From an uncultured Planctomycetaceae bacterium (lineage in GTDB: Bacteria; Planctomycetota; Planctomycetia; Planctomycetales; Planctomycetaceae): DNA of 10,286 nt. Location of the stretch: the NCBI GenBank assembly GCA_903921605.1, contig CAIXQV010000467.1, positions 1 through 10,286 on the forward strand. Reading direction: 5' to 3'. Position 1 is the first letter of the stretch. Each line of letters begins with the position of its first letter. A program made the translations under genes and the position numbers. A model generated the notes under the pieces. That model was not told the origin of the DNA. It worked only from the letters and a program-made list of their open reading frames with translations, and did no database searches. Shown in pieces: positions 1 through 7,468 of the stretch.

Positions 1-1428
1 CAGACGGGTGAATCTCGCGCGGCTCTGGAAGCCTTTCGCTCTGTGGTTTCGACTCGACCAGATTCGACAGCGGCTCGACTTGGAATCGCCGCCGCATGGG
101 TTCAATCCGGGCAATTGGACCTGGCTATTGCTGAGTATCAGCAGCTGAAAAATATCCCCGGCGTTACTGCCAGTCTGGCCGACCTGATGATCCAGCGAAA
201 CCTGCAACAACCGGAATCACTCCGAAGCTGGGATGAGGTAGATGAGTTGACTCGCGAGGTTAACCCGCAGATTGCCGATCCCGTTCAGCGAGCATTACTT
301 CGTGCGGATCGATTGTTTGCGACGGGCCAGATTGTGACGGCCCTTCAAACACTGGAACATGCAGCAATCGTTTATCCGGATCGAAAGGAAATCCTGTCTG
401 CACAGCGTCGTCTTAACGGAGAGTTTTCCGATGGCATCAACGAACGGCTCGCAAAACTAGCGGCCGAAGAACCGGGCAATTCGGAAATTCAGGCCGCTCT
501 GATCCGGCAAAAACTCGACTCCGAAGGAACAGACGCCGCAATCGCGATGCTCGAGTCAATCGCCAGACCGCAAAACACGTCATCGGCAGAGAAAGAATCA
601 GCGCTGCTTCTCGCAATTCGAATCTCGCACTTTGTTGCGTCGCTGGAAAGGAAAGCAGGGAGCTCCGAAGCGACATCACTGTTTGAACAGTCCGCCACCC
701 GATATGCAGAACAGTTGTTCTCGCTGAATCCGCTTCACGAAGCAAACTTTGTCAAGACATTGATGCGTGTCGGCCGTACTTCAGACGCCATGAAGGCTGT
801 CACAGAAGTGCCTGTCAATGGCCGTCCGGAAATGCGAGCAGCGTGCCTGCTGGAAGTTGTGCGACCAGAGTCTTCGCGTGAGACAACGCTGCCCACCGTC
901 ACGAAAACCATGTATGCCCTGATCAGTCAATACCCAGCCAATATGGAACTGCGTGTTCGTTATGCTGAACTCCTGTTGTATGCTCGGCAATATTCTTATG
1001 CGGAACAAACGCTCGCAACTCTAAGCCCCGAAACCGCCAACGCACCTCAAGTCCTGGCGCTGCGAGCATGGTTGCGATCTGCGGAAGAAAAGAATGTTCC
1101 GGAAGCGATTGAACTTATTAATCAGGCACTGCGATCCTCTCCGCAGTCTTCACCGTTTCGCGAAATCAAAGCACGAATTCTCCTGACTCAGAACCATGCC
1201 GACGAAGCTTTGCGAATGCTGGAAGCCATCCCGGAACAGGAATTGTCGCTGTCCGGACAGGTCTATCTTCTAGCTTCACTACTGAAGCTAGAACGCGATG
1301 CGGAAGCTCATACCGTCTACGAACAAATCCACGCAATCGACGATGCCGATTCGTTGTATCCTGCCGATGAGGATCTGCTGAAGGCCATCCGTAAACAAAT
1401 CCTGACTCCTACAACAGCTCAGCGATAA
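1..1428 (+). CDS. Tetratricopeptide-repeat (TPR) protein, 5' end outside the window
   Basis: The frame is open from base 1 with no stop, so the GTG at 43 is probably internal and the true start lies to the left; about 475 residues are visible. The sequence is a chain of paired amphipathic helices with TPR-like spacing. The first reads AALEAFRSVVSTRPDS, then LGIAAAWVQSGQLDLAIAEY, and late ones read EAIELINQALRSSPQSSPF and EALRMLEAIPEQELSLSGQV. TPR arrays are protein-binding scaffolds, and large TPR proteins are common in planctomycetes, often in envelope or export functions. No enzymatic domain, membrane segment or C-terminal anchor is visible in the part seen. It ends in TAA at 1426-1428, 4 bases before the glycosyltransferase start, so the two are probably co-transcribed and may share an envelope or glycan role; that link is inference. 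The partner and exact role are unknown. Confidence 0.85.
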   Translation, partial: QTGESRAALEAFRSVVSTRPDSTAARLGIAAAWVQSGQLDLAIAEYQQLKNIPGVTASLADLMIQRNLQQPESLRSWDEVDELTREVNPQIADPVQRALLRADRLFATGQIVTALQTLEHAAIVYPDRKEILSAQRRLNGEFSDGINERLAKLAAEEPGNSEIQAALIRQKLDSEGTDAAIAMLESIARPQNTSSAEKESALLLAIRISHFVASLERKAGSSEATSLFEQSATRYAEQLFSLNPLHEANFVKTLMRVGRTSDAMKAVTEVPVNGRPEMRAACLLEVVRPESSRETTLPTVTKTMYALISQYPANMELRVRYAELLLYARQYSYAEQTLATLSPETANAPQVLALRAWLRSAEEKNVPEAIELINQALRSSPQSSPFREIKARILLTQNHADEALRMLEAIPEQELSLSGQVYLLASLLKLERDAEAHTVYEQIHAIDDADSLYPADEDLLKAIRKQILTPTTAQR

Positions 1429-1432
1429 TCTC

Positions 1433-2302
1433 ATGCCACGACTGTCTGTTATCGTTCCCACATTCTGCGAAGCCGACAATCTGCCGGAACTGGCAGAGCG
1501 ACTTTTCAGCAGCGTCTCGCAGGAACCCTATGACACCGAGCTGATCATTGTCGACGACAACAGCCCGGATGAGACTCGCGAGATCTGCCACGCTTTGAGT
1601 CAACGGTTTCCGGTTCGCCTGCATGTCAGAACAACCGAAAGAGGACTCTCCAGTGCGGTGATCGAGGGAATCAGAAACGCGACAGGAGAGATTCTGGTCG
1701 TGATGGATGCGGATCTGTCGCACCCACCGGAAGCAGTGCCTGAACTTGTCGCTGCACTCGAAAATCCGCTGACCGATTTCGTCATTGGAAGTCGCTATGT
1801 TCGAGGTGGCTCAACGGATGAGGACTGGGGCATCCTGCGATTCTTGAATTCCAAACTCGCCACTTTGCTGGCAAATCCGTTGACACGAGCGGCCGATCCG
1901 ATGGCCGGATTCTTCGGACTTCGCCGAGAGACTTTTGAGGCGGCAGAACAGCTTAACCCTATCGGCTACAAGATTGGTCTTGAGCTGATGATCAAGTGCC
2001 GTTGTCAGCGAGTTGTCGAGGTGCCGATCCACTTCGCCAATCGCAAATGCGGCACGAGTAAGCTGACCTTGAAAGAGCAGTTGAACTACATCAGGCATTT
2101 GGCCCGTCTGTATGCCTTTCAATGGGCAGCTCATCAACCGTCGCCAATATCACCGGTGCCCAGGACAAAGCCTTCAAGTGGCCAGAAGAAGCAAACATCC
2201 ACTAAATGCACGGTCTCCGCCCCCCAAAATCAATTGGCGATTAGGCGATTCGCCTCTCCGCTCAGGAAAAACTCTGGAATATTGCGACGTCGGGCGGAAT
2301 AA
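1433..2302 (+). CDS. Family 2 glycosyltransferase, dolichol/polyprenol-phosphate mannosyltransferase type
   Basis: This 289-residue protein is a GT-A fold glycosyltransferase of the DPM1-like branch. Members transfer a sugar from a nucleotide donor (GDP-mannose or UDP-sugar) to a polyprenyl phosphate on the cytoplasmic face of the membrane. Visible motifs in order: the opening strand LSVIVPTFCEADNLPEL (4-20), IIVDDNSPDETRE (38-50), GLSSAVIEGIRNATGEI (71-87), the metal-binding DxD in DADLSHPPE (92-100), SRYVRGG (120-126), DPMAGFFG (155-162), and the RKCGTSKL signature (204-211). The C-terminal 55 residues are basic and low in complexity with no membrane helices, unlike relatives that carry a C-terminal GtrA-type membrane domain. 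The ATG at 1433 gives the correct N-terminal strand, and it lies 4 bases after the TPR gene's stop, which suggests an operon. The sugar and acceptor cannot be read from sequence. Confidence 0.9.
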   Translation: MPRLSVIVPTFCEADNLPELAERLFSSVSQEPYDTELIIVDDNSPDETREICHALSQRFPVRLHVRTTERGLSSAVIEGIRNATGEILVVMDADLSHPPEAVPELVAALENPLTDFVIGSRYVRGGSTDEDWGILRFLNSKLATLLANPLTRAADPMAGFFGLRRETFEAAEQLNPIGYKIGLELMIKCRCQRVVEVPIHFANRKCGTSKLTLKEQLNYIRHLARLYAFQWAAHQPSPISPVPRTKPSSGQKKQTSTKCTVSAPQNQLAIRRFASPLRKNSGILRRRAE

Positions 2303-2493
2303 GGACCAAAACTGCGATCCAGGTTGACTCTCCGTATTCCCGATTGCCAACTTCTGGCGTTTGAAAATAGATCTCTGTTGTGAGCAAGGTCCTCGTCTCC
2401 TAGACTTAGGCCTGCTTTTTCGGGCATTTACCGAAAAAAAGTGCATTCAGACCCCTTGGAAGTGGTATCCACGAGACTCAGGTACAGGCAACA
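2303..2493 (+). promoter_or_regulatory. Leader region upstream of metK with inverted repeats
   Basis: This 191-base gap holds no convincing gene; the frames crossing it run into metK out of phase. It has two small inverted repeats close to the metK start. The first is CTTTTTCGG (2415-2423) and CCGAAAAA (from 2431), with loop GCATTTA and extra A's before G2441. The second is GTGG (2462-2465) and CCAC (2469-2472) with loop TAT. The first lacks a T tract after the stem, so it is not a standard terminator on this strand. metK genes in many bacteria are controlled by S-adenosylmethionine riboswitches, but I do not see a known SAM riboswitch consensus here. A promoter for metK probably lies in this gap; no clear -35/-10 pair stands out. 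Confidence 0.4.
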
Positions 2494-3633
2494 ATGGCGA
2501 ACTTTTTCTTCACCAGCGAATCAGTCAGCATGGGACATCCCGACAAGGTGTCCGATCAGGTTTCCGACGGCATTCTGGATGCTCTGCTTGCGCAGGATCC
2601 GATGTCCCGCGTCGCCTGTGAAACTCTTTGCACCACAGATCTCGTTGTACTGGCCGGCGAAATCACAACCTCAGCGAAAGTCGACTACGTCGCTGTCGCT
2701 CGAAAAGTCATTCGTGACATTGGTTACACATCAGACGACATCGGCTTCAATGCCGACAGCTGCCGAATTTTCCTGGCTCTTCACAGCCAGAGCGGCGACA
2801 TCGCTCAGGGCGTGGACCGCGACGGAGCGGGCGACCAGGGTTTGATGTTTGGTTATGCGTGCAATCAGACTGAAGAACTGATGCCGGTACCAATCGCTTA
2901 CGCTCACCGCCTGATCAATCGCCTGACGGAAGTTCGCCAGAAGGGCGTTGTGAACTGGCTGCGACCAGACAGCAAGAGCCAGGTTACCGTGGAATACGAC
3001 GGACAAAAACCAGTTCGCGTCGAAGCCATCGTAATCTCTACTCAGCATGCGGAATCTGTGACTCAGGAAGAGATTTCAGCATTCATCAAGAAGGAAGTGA
3101 TCAGTCACGTAATCCCAGCAAACATGCTGGACGCAAACACCAAGTACCATATCAACCCAACCGGACGATTCGTGATTGGTGGACCTCACGGTGACACCGG
3201 TCTGACCGGACGCAAGATCATCGTCGACACCTACGGTGGATGGGGTCGCCACGGTGGTGGTGCCTTCTCCGGTAAGGATGCCACAAAGGTCGACCGTTCT
3301 GCCGCTTACATGGGCCGTTATGTCGCCAAGAATATCGTGGCCGCAGGACTCGCCGATCAGTGCGAAGTGCAGTTGGCTTATGCCATCGGCGTCGCTGATC
3401 CAGTAAGCATTCGCGTCGACACGTTTGGTTCCGCGAAGATTGCTGAATCCAAGATCGAAAAGCTTGTTCGAGATCATTTCCCGTTGACTCCAAAGGGAAT
3501 CATTGAGCACCTGAAACTTCGCCGCCCAGTGTTCCTGAAGACCGCTGAAGGCGGCCACTTCGGACGCTCCGGCGACGGCTTCACATGGGAAGCCACCGAC
3601 AAAGCCGACGCACTCCGTAAGGCTGCGAACTGA
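2494..3633 (+). CDS. metK: S-adenosylmethionine synthetase (methionine adenosyltransferase)
   Basis: MetK is cytosolic and makes S-adenosylmethionine, the universal methyl donor, from methionine and ATP, releasing phosphate and pyrophosphate. The 379-residue length fits the family (E. coli is about 384). Family signatures are intact: ATP-binding [12 protein letters not shown] (14-25) with the catalytic-site histidine at 15, the hexapeptide signature [11 protein letters not shown] (111-121), [20 protein letters not shown] (219-238), the P-loop-like GGGAFSGKD (254-262), and [10 protein letters not shown] (267-276). Translation probably starts at the ATG at 2494, which gives the standard N-terminus ([13 protein letters not shown]); only a weak AGG lies upstream. 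It stands alone between a structured leader and a strong terminator-like hairpin, so it is likely a single-gene transcript. An essential housekeeping gene with no sign of decay. Confidence 0.98.
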   Translation: MANFFFTSESVSMGHPDKVSDQVSDGILDALLAQDPMSRVACETLCTTDLVVLAGEITTSAKVDYVAVARKVIRDIGYTSDDIGFNADSCRIFLALHSQSGDIAQGVDRDGAGDQGLMFGYACNQTEELMPVPIAYAHRLINRLTEVRQKGVVNWLRPDSKSQVTVEYDGQKPVRVEAIVISTQHAESVTQEEISAFIKKEVISHVIPANMLDANTKYHINPTGRFVIGGPHGDTGLTGRKIIVDTYGGWGRHGGGAFSGKDATKVDRSAAYMGRYVAKNIVAAGLADQCEVQLAYAIGVADPVSIRVDTFGSAKIAESKIEKLVRDHFPLTPKGIIEHLKLRRPVFLKTAEGGHFGRSGDGFTWEATDKADALRKAAN

Positions 3634-3695
3634 TTGTGCGAATCCCCAACCTGATGATTTAGTCGATCAGGAACAGGGTATAAGCATCATCGAGG

Positions 3696-3728
3696 CAGTC
3701 GGGAAACCTTCCGACTGTTGCATGCAAC
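3696..3728 (+). repeat. Inverted repeat and palindrome after metK
   Basis: CAGTCGG (3696-3702) pairs with CCGACTG (3711-3717) across the 8-base spacer GAAACCTT. It is followed at once by the perfect 12-base palindrome GTTGCATGCAAC (3717-3728). Together with the terminator stem that starts three bases later, this makes a dense run of hairpins in the metK 3' region. They could stabilise the 3' end of the metK transcript; no function is shown. Confidence 0.5.
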
Positions 3729-3730
3729 TC

Positions 3731-3772
3731 AGAAGCCCGGCTTTCCATAAAGCCGGGCTTCTCTTATTCTCC
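3731..3772 (+). terminator. Rho-independent terminator downstream of metK
   Basis: A perfect 14-base-pair stem, AGAAGCCCGGCTTT (3731-3744) with AAAGCCGGGCTTCT (3749-3762), closes the 4-base loop CCAT. It is followed by the pyrimidine-rich CTTATTCTCC. The stem is GC-rich in its core and lies about 100 bases after the metK stop, which fits an intrinsic terminator, although the T tract is broken by A and C. The symmetric stem could work on either strand. The rest of the gap up to the lnt start (3773-3893) shows no gene, and I see no clear promoter there. Confidence 0.75.
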
Positions 3773-3893
3773 GCACAGTGTGAATTGTGGCCGGGTATTC
3801 GCAGGATACCTTTGGAAGTTCGCCTCGATCGTGGCCGTGCACTGAATATGTTGCGGGCACAGCCCGGGATTTCTCCGGCATGGATGCACGGTG

Positions 3894-5732
3894 ATGACCA
3901 GAGAACAACAGCCTGATCAGCGAACGAACGAACTTCGGCCAGAAGTCCGCAAGATCATTTCGTCCGGAAAGCGGCCGACGATTGTGCGGTCTGGTTCCCG
4001 GCTTTCGGTCAGTGTTCTCACCTCGCTAAGTCTGATCTTCTTGTGGCTGTCCTTTACTCCGGTGGAGCTGTCGCCTCTTGCATGGATTGCACTGATCCCC
4101 ATCAGTCAATTGCTCCGGCTGAGAACGCTCCCGAGCTTCAGCGGTTTGCTGATCTGGGCACTCTCCATTCTTTGGGCCACAGCCACTCTACAATGGATGC
4201 GTCTTGGTCATCCTTCCATGTTTCTGGCTCTCGCCGCTCTGGCCACCTATGTCGGGCTTTACATCCCGACGTTCGTCTGGCTGGGACGACGAAGTCTAAT
4301 GGCTGGTCTGCCATTGTGGATCACTGTGCCTGTCGTCTGGACCGGCCTCGAGTACGCTCGAGCATACCTGCTGACGGGATTTTCCTGGTACTATCTCGGC
4401 CATAGTCAATATCGCTGGCTGTCATTGATCCAGATCTCTGACATCGTCGGAGCTTACGGAGTTTCATTCCTGATCGCGCTGGTTTCCGGAGCACTCGCGC
4501 AGCAGATCCCGCTGGCATGGCTACGGCGGTGGAAACTTGATGTCGACGAATCCGCGACGGACACCTTCTCTCTGAAACCACTTATCGTTTCCGCACTTTT
4601 GCTGATCGGAGTTCTGACTTACGGAGCCTTTCGCAAAACTCCACCGGAGCAATTTCCTCCGGGTCCAGCGATGGCGCTGATCCAGGGAAACTTCACACCC
4701 GAGTTAAAGCATGATCGCAACGAATTTCTGACTCGGTTTCGCGTGCACGATGCCTTGACCGCCCACTCTGTTTCTCTGCAACCAGACGTCATCGTCTGGC
4801 CGGAAACGATGTTTTCGTGGGCAGAGAAAAGTGCGGCCGAAGGAGTAACGGATGAAGACATTCTTTCGCAGATTCCGGTTGAGGAATTAAGTTACTACGG
4901 CAATCAGGCGGGTGTGCTTGTCGAGCCGTTCCGGACTCGTGAAGTGCAACAACGACTGGAAGAGTTTGCCCAGTCCTACGGGGCGGCCATTATCATGGGC
5001 CTCGAAGCGAACGTGGCCGAAAAACATGATCTGAAGACATTCAACGCAGCCGCATTTGTCAGACCAGATCTTGGATACAGCGGTCGCTATGACAAAATTC
5101 ATCGAGTGATCTTCGGAGAATACATTCCTCTTCGAAGTGTCTTTCCGTGGCTTTCCGATTTGACTCCATTCGGGGCCAATTTTGGAATTGATGCCGGTAC
5201 GGAAATGAAAATGTTCGAGTACGCCGGATTTCGTATCGTCCCAATGATTTGCTTCGAGGATACCGTTCCGCATCTCACACGCAGAATGGCGGCCCGGAAG
5301 GACTCAGAGGGTCGTGAATGTGACGTTCTGGTCAACCTGACCAACGACGCGTGGTTTCGAGGTTCAAGCGAACTGGATCAGCATTTGATCACCGGAGTAT
5401 TTCGCAGCGTTGAAACTCGTGTGCCTCTGGTTCGATGCGTCAACGGAGGAATCTCTGCCTTCATCGATGGTAACGGACTCGTTCGCGAGCCGGACAAAAT
5501 CCTTGTCATGAAAGAACCTCTGGAGGGATTACACGCCGAGGTCTCAGAAGTCAAAGGCATGCGTGATCCATCCACAGGAGCGTGGCGACGTCAGTTCAAC
5601 GGAATCATCTTCGGCCAGGTCCCGCTGGATCCTCGCAGTTCACTCTACGTCCAATACGGCGACTGGTTCGCCGGACTCTGCCTGTTGGCAATGCTGGCCG
5701 CTTGTGTGACCTCGTTCGTATTGAAGAAGTGA
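3894..5732 (+). CDS. lnt: Apolipoprotein N-acyltransferase
   Basis: Lnt is an inner-membrane enzyme that adds the third acyl chain to the N-terminal cysteine of apolipoproteins, the last step of bacterial lipoprotein maturation. This 612-residue version has hydrophobic segments near 39-55, 60-78, 84-103, 108-130, 139-160, 185-205 and 229-247, then a nitrilase-like periplasmic domain, then a C-terminal membrane helix at about 590-608. The catalytic triad is visible: Glu304 in VWPET, Lys401 in RYDKIHRV, Cys453 in MICFED. NLTNDAWF (481-488) is also a family hallmark. Lys-to-Cys spacing equals that of E. coli (52), while Glu-to-Lys is about 29 residues longer, and the protein is about 100 residues longer than E. 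coli Lnt (512), partly in its N-terminal cytoplasmic extension. The start is ATG 3894, or GTG 3891 one codon earlier; no clear Shine-Dalgarno site supports either. Confidence 0.95.
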   Translation: MTREQQPDQRTNELRPEVRKIISSGKRPTIVRSGSRLSVSVLTSLSLIFLWLSFTPVELSPLAWIALIPISQLLRLRTLPSFSGLLIWALSILWATATLQWMRLGHPSMFLALAALATYVGLYIPTFVWLGRRSLMAGLPLWITVPVVWTGLEYARAYLLTGFSWYYLGHSQYRWLSLIQISDIVGAYGVSFLIALVSGALAQQIPLAWLRRWKLDVDESATDTFSLKPLIVSALLLIGVLTYGAFRKTPPEQFPPGPAMALIQGNFTPELKHDRNEFLTRFRVHDALTAHSVSLQPDVIVWPETMFSWAEKSAAEGVTDEDILSQIPVEELSYYGNQAGVLVEPFRTREVQQRLEEFAQSYGAAIIMGLEANVAEKHDLKTFNAAAFVRPDLGYSGRYDKIHRVIFGEYIPLRSVFPWLSDLTPFGANFGIDAGTEMKMFEYAGFRIVPMICFEDTVPHLTRRMAARKDSEGRECDVLVNLTNDAWFRGSSELDQHLITGVFRSVETRVPLVRCVNGGISAFIDGNGLVREPDKILVMKEPLEGLHAEVSEVKGMRDPSTGAWRRQFNGIIFGQVPLDPRSSLYVQYGDWFAGLCLLAMLAACVTSFVLKK

Positions 5733-5779
5733 CAGGCTGTTATAGCCACTGGTAGGTCCTTTCGCCGCGATGGGACTCA

Positions 5780-6931
5780 GTGGCCATTCAGGACGTCGTC
5801 ACCGGGCAGTTTGTAACGGTCGGTCTGCCGGACGGTGAATCTAAGCCGCTGCCGGAAGATACGCTCACCGAGAAAGCTCCGAAGCAGGACGCAACGGGTG
5901 TCACAGAATGGCTCGAATACACTGCCGACGACTTCGTCCCATTTCCAATCCGGATCGCGGTGCGTGACGGGGTCATCGTGGATGTCGATGGCAAGGACTC
6001 CAATGCTTCGCTGAAGAACTTGATTTCCACGAGGTACGTCGTCGGGGATGCGGACGGCACGGATGTCACTCGGCTGCTGTGTCGGACGATTGATCTGGAG
6101 ATGTCGAAGCCGGATGGCAGCATTGCGGAGCTGTCGGTGATTCGTCCGCTGTGGTGGCTGCAGGGGACGGGAGCGGCGGTTGGGGGCTCGATCGATATCG
6201 GGCTGCATGAGATTGGGCTGTCGGGCGAGGCGACGGTTCTGGCGATTGGGCCGTGCGATGTGGATTCTCGGGAAACGCGGCCGGGGATGAGCATCGTGAC
6301 CGGCACGATCCGGCATCGCAATGCAACGGTCTGGGATCTGACATTCGATGGCCGCACCGAGGAAACACTCGGAGTCACCGCCAATCATCCGCTCTACTCC
6401 GAGACCCGCCACGGCTGGATCTCCGCCGGAGACCTGCAGCTTGATGAGGTGGTCAGAACGCTCAACGGCCATTCCACGCTCACGGCAAGAACTCAGCGTC
6501 CGACTCGCGAAACCGTCTTCAACCTCGAAGTCCACAGAAGCCATGCGTATCATGTGTCGCGACTGGGGGTGCTGGCACATAACAGTAACATACTCGATTG
6601 CACCAAAACACCGATCTTCCGCGGTGCGGAATCTCCAGACCTAGTGAAACACGCTCGCAACATTGACATGAAGATCGATAAGAAAACCGGATTGCTGATC
6701 CCGGAAAAGACGGGGCTATCGTTGCACGTCAATCAGCAGAAGCTGCTTTCGACTTTGAAGAAGGACGGGACAAATCGATTCCCAACGGCGCCTCAAGTGA
6801 GGAGCATCCCTGACGAACTGCAAATCATTCAACAAGGTACTGATCTCGGTCATTATGGCATCAGCCCCAAAGTACCGATTTCCCCCGAACGATTCCAAGA
6901 ACTGCTCAATCAAGTGGAGTTCATCAATTGA
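5780..6931 (+). CDS. HINT-domain polymorphic toxin with a Tse2-like C-terminal domain, apparently 5'-truncated
   Basis: A 383-residue modular toxin. Residues 1-80 are unrecognised. Residues about 80-269 form a HINT (hedgehog/intein-type) autoprocessing region: KPDGSIAELSVIRPLWWL (110-127), then GVTANHPLYS (198-207), NLEVHRSHAYHV (248-259), and the splice-type C-terminal junction LAHNS (265-269). In this family His-Asn cleavage releases whatever follows. Residues 270-383 hold the payload. The pattern IFRGAE, TGLLIPEKTGLSLH, SIPDELQII and GHYGISPKVP resembles, in the same order, the Pseudomonas aeruginosa type VI effector Tse2, an ADP-ribosyltransferase-like toxin; this comparison is from memory. 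There is no signal peptide, and the TAG at 5753-5755 is in frame 24 bases before the GTG start, so the usual N-terminal delivery part is missing. A GCCACTG/CAGTGGC inverted repeat (5745-5751, 5778-5784) overlaps the start. The HINT part is visibly GC-richer than the payload. The HINT call is firm and the toxin call moderate. Confidence 0.75.
   Translation: MAIQDVVTGQFVTVGLPDGESKPLPEDTLTEKAPKQDATGVTEWLEYTADDFVPFPIRIAVRDGVIVDVDGKDSNASLKNLISTRYVVGDADGTDVTRLLCRTIDLEMSKPDGSIAELSVIRPLWWLQGTGAAVGGSIDIGLHEIGLSGEATVLAIGPCDVDSRETRPGMSIVTGTIRHRNATVWDLTFDGRTEETLGVTANHPLYSETRHGWISAGDLQLDEVVRTLNGHSTLTARTQRPTRETVFNLEVHRSHAYHVSRLGVLAHNSNILDCTKTPIFRGAESPDLVKHARNIDMKIDKKTGLLIPEKTGLSLHVNQQKLLSTLKKDGTNRFPTAPQVRSIPDELQIIQQGTDLGHYGISPKVPISPERFQELLNQVEFIN
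6053..6333 (+). repeat. Direct repeat, copy 1 (HINT front half)
   Basis: This 281-base stretch inside the cassette A toxin gene recurs at 9987-10267 at a constant offset of 3,934 bases, with no indels and 12 mismatches (about 96% identity). It encodes HINT residues about 92-184, from DGTDVTRLL to RHRNATV. Nine of the 12 differences are synonymous; the changes are Ser to Pro, Pro to Gln and Thr to Lys. It is a ready substrate for homologous recombination. Confidence 0.95.
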
Positions 6932-7296
6932 TTATTCCAATTTGCGATCATGCAGAATTCCCTCGGCTGGTTTTCAGTCACGAGCTAGATAATGGTTACG
7001 GTATTGCACCGCACGGGTATCGTTCCGATGTAACTTTCGAGCTGTGTAAAGGTGTCGGATTTCCAGTTGCGTTTTATGAAGCGACGGCCATATGCGAAGA
7101 ACTGCAGGCCAGAGAAAAGCATGGATTGGGAGCTTTCGTAGCGGAGCCTGGTTTGCTGGTGGTCCCAACGATCTCAATTGAAAGCATGAAGATCGTTGTA
7201 AAAGAGCTTGTAGAGATTGGGTACTTCACACACCTGCTACCAATTGGTCAAAAAGCGCCGACCTGGAATTCAGATAGTGAGGAGTCTTGCGGTTGA
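6928..7296 (+). CDS. Candidate immunity protein for the Tse2-like toxin
   Basis: A 122-residue protein whose TTG start overlaps the toxin stop as TTGA (6928-6931), so it is translationally coupled to the toxin. GGAG at 6916-6919 is a good Shine-Dalgarno site 8 bases before the start, supporting the TTG. It begins MIIPICDHAEFPRLVFSHEL and contains a helix-rich middle (FYEATAICEELQAREKHGL) and a hydrophobic strand (LLVVPTISIESMKIVVKEL). It has no signal peptide or membrane segment, so it should act in the cytoplasm. Position directly after a toxin is the standard place for the cognate antidote, which binds and blocks it. I do not recognise the family, and it does not resemble Tsi2, the short antidote of Tse2. 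Base composition is more AT-rich than the HINT region. The immunity role is inferred from position. Confidence 0.7.
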   Translation: MIIPICDHAEFPRLVFSHELDNGYGIAPHGYRSDVTFELCKGVGFPVAFYEATAICEELQAREKHGLGAFVAEPGLLVVPTISIESMKIVVKELVEIGYFTHLLPIGQKAPTWNSDSEESCG

Positions 7297-7468
7297 ACCG
7301 ATCCTATTACGTGTCTCTCCAATCGTTGGTTGGCTCCGTGTCTGCCTTTTAGGTCATCCGGAACTTCTTGGCGACCCACACCACGAATTACCGCACGTGC
7401 TGGCGTTCACAGAAATGGCGTCAAAAAGATACTCACTTTTCCAGTCGGGACATGAAATATGCCAATAG
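7293..7468 (+). pseudogene. Small coupled gene apparently broken by a frameshift
   Basis: TTG at 7293 overlaps the preceding stop as TTGA and follows the strong Shine-Dalgarno sequence GAGGAG (7279-7284) by 8 bases, the same layout as the gene before it. Translation reads MNRSYYVSLQSLVGSVSAF and hits TAG at 7350-7352, just after a run of four T's (7347-7350). One extra T, or a -1 slip there, continues into an open frame with LGHPELLGDPHHELPHVL and on to TAG at 7466-7468. That end overlaps the start of the next gene (7459) by 10 bases. The joined product would be about 58 residues and is not one I recognise. Alternatives are a sequencing error at the T run, or an independent frame from GTG 7277 on. 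The frame break is seen directly; that it was once one gene is inference. Confidence 0.35.

Noticed and set aside
2415..2441. T-rich/A-rich hairpin before metK as an intrinsic terminator
   Set aside because: The stem is followed by GTGCATTC, not by a T tract, on either strand.
2441..2845. 134-codon + frame overlapping the start of metK
   Set aside because: Out of phase with metK, Ser/Thr/Arg-rich shadow of the real gene.
3076..3558. 160-codon minus-strand frame opposite metK
   Set aside because: metK is unambiguous on the + strand; the antisense frame shows no recognisable domain.
3722..3916. 64-codon + frame between metK and lnt
   Set aside because: It runs through the terminator hairpin and overlaps the lnt start; no Shine-Dalgarno site or protein-like character.
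5777..6580. Long open frame on the minus strand (267 codons) opposite the cassette A HINT region
   Set aside because: It is the mirror of a GC-rich coding frame, its product is Arg/Pro/Gln-rich without domain character, and the + strand frame has clear HINT motifs. The same antisense frame appears over repeat copy 2 only because the DNA is duplicated.
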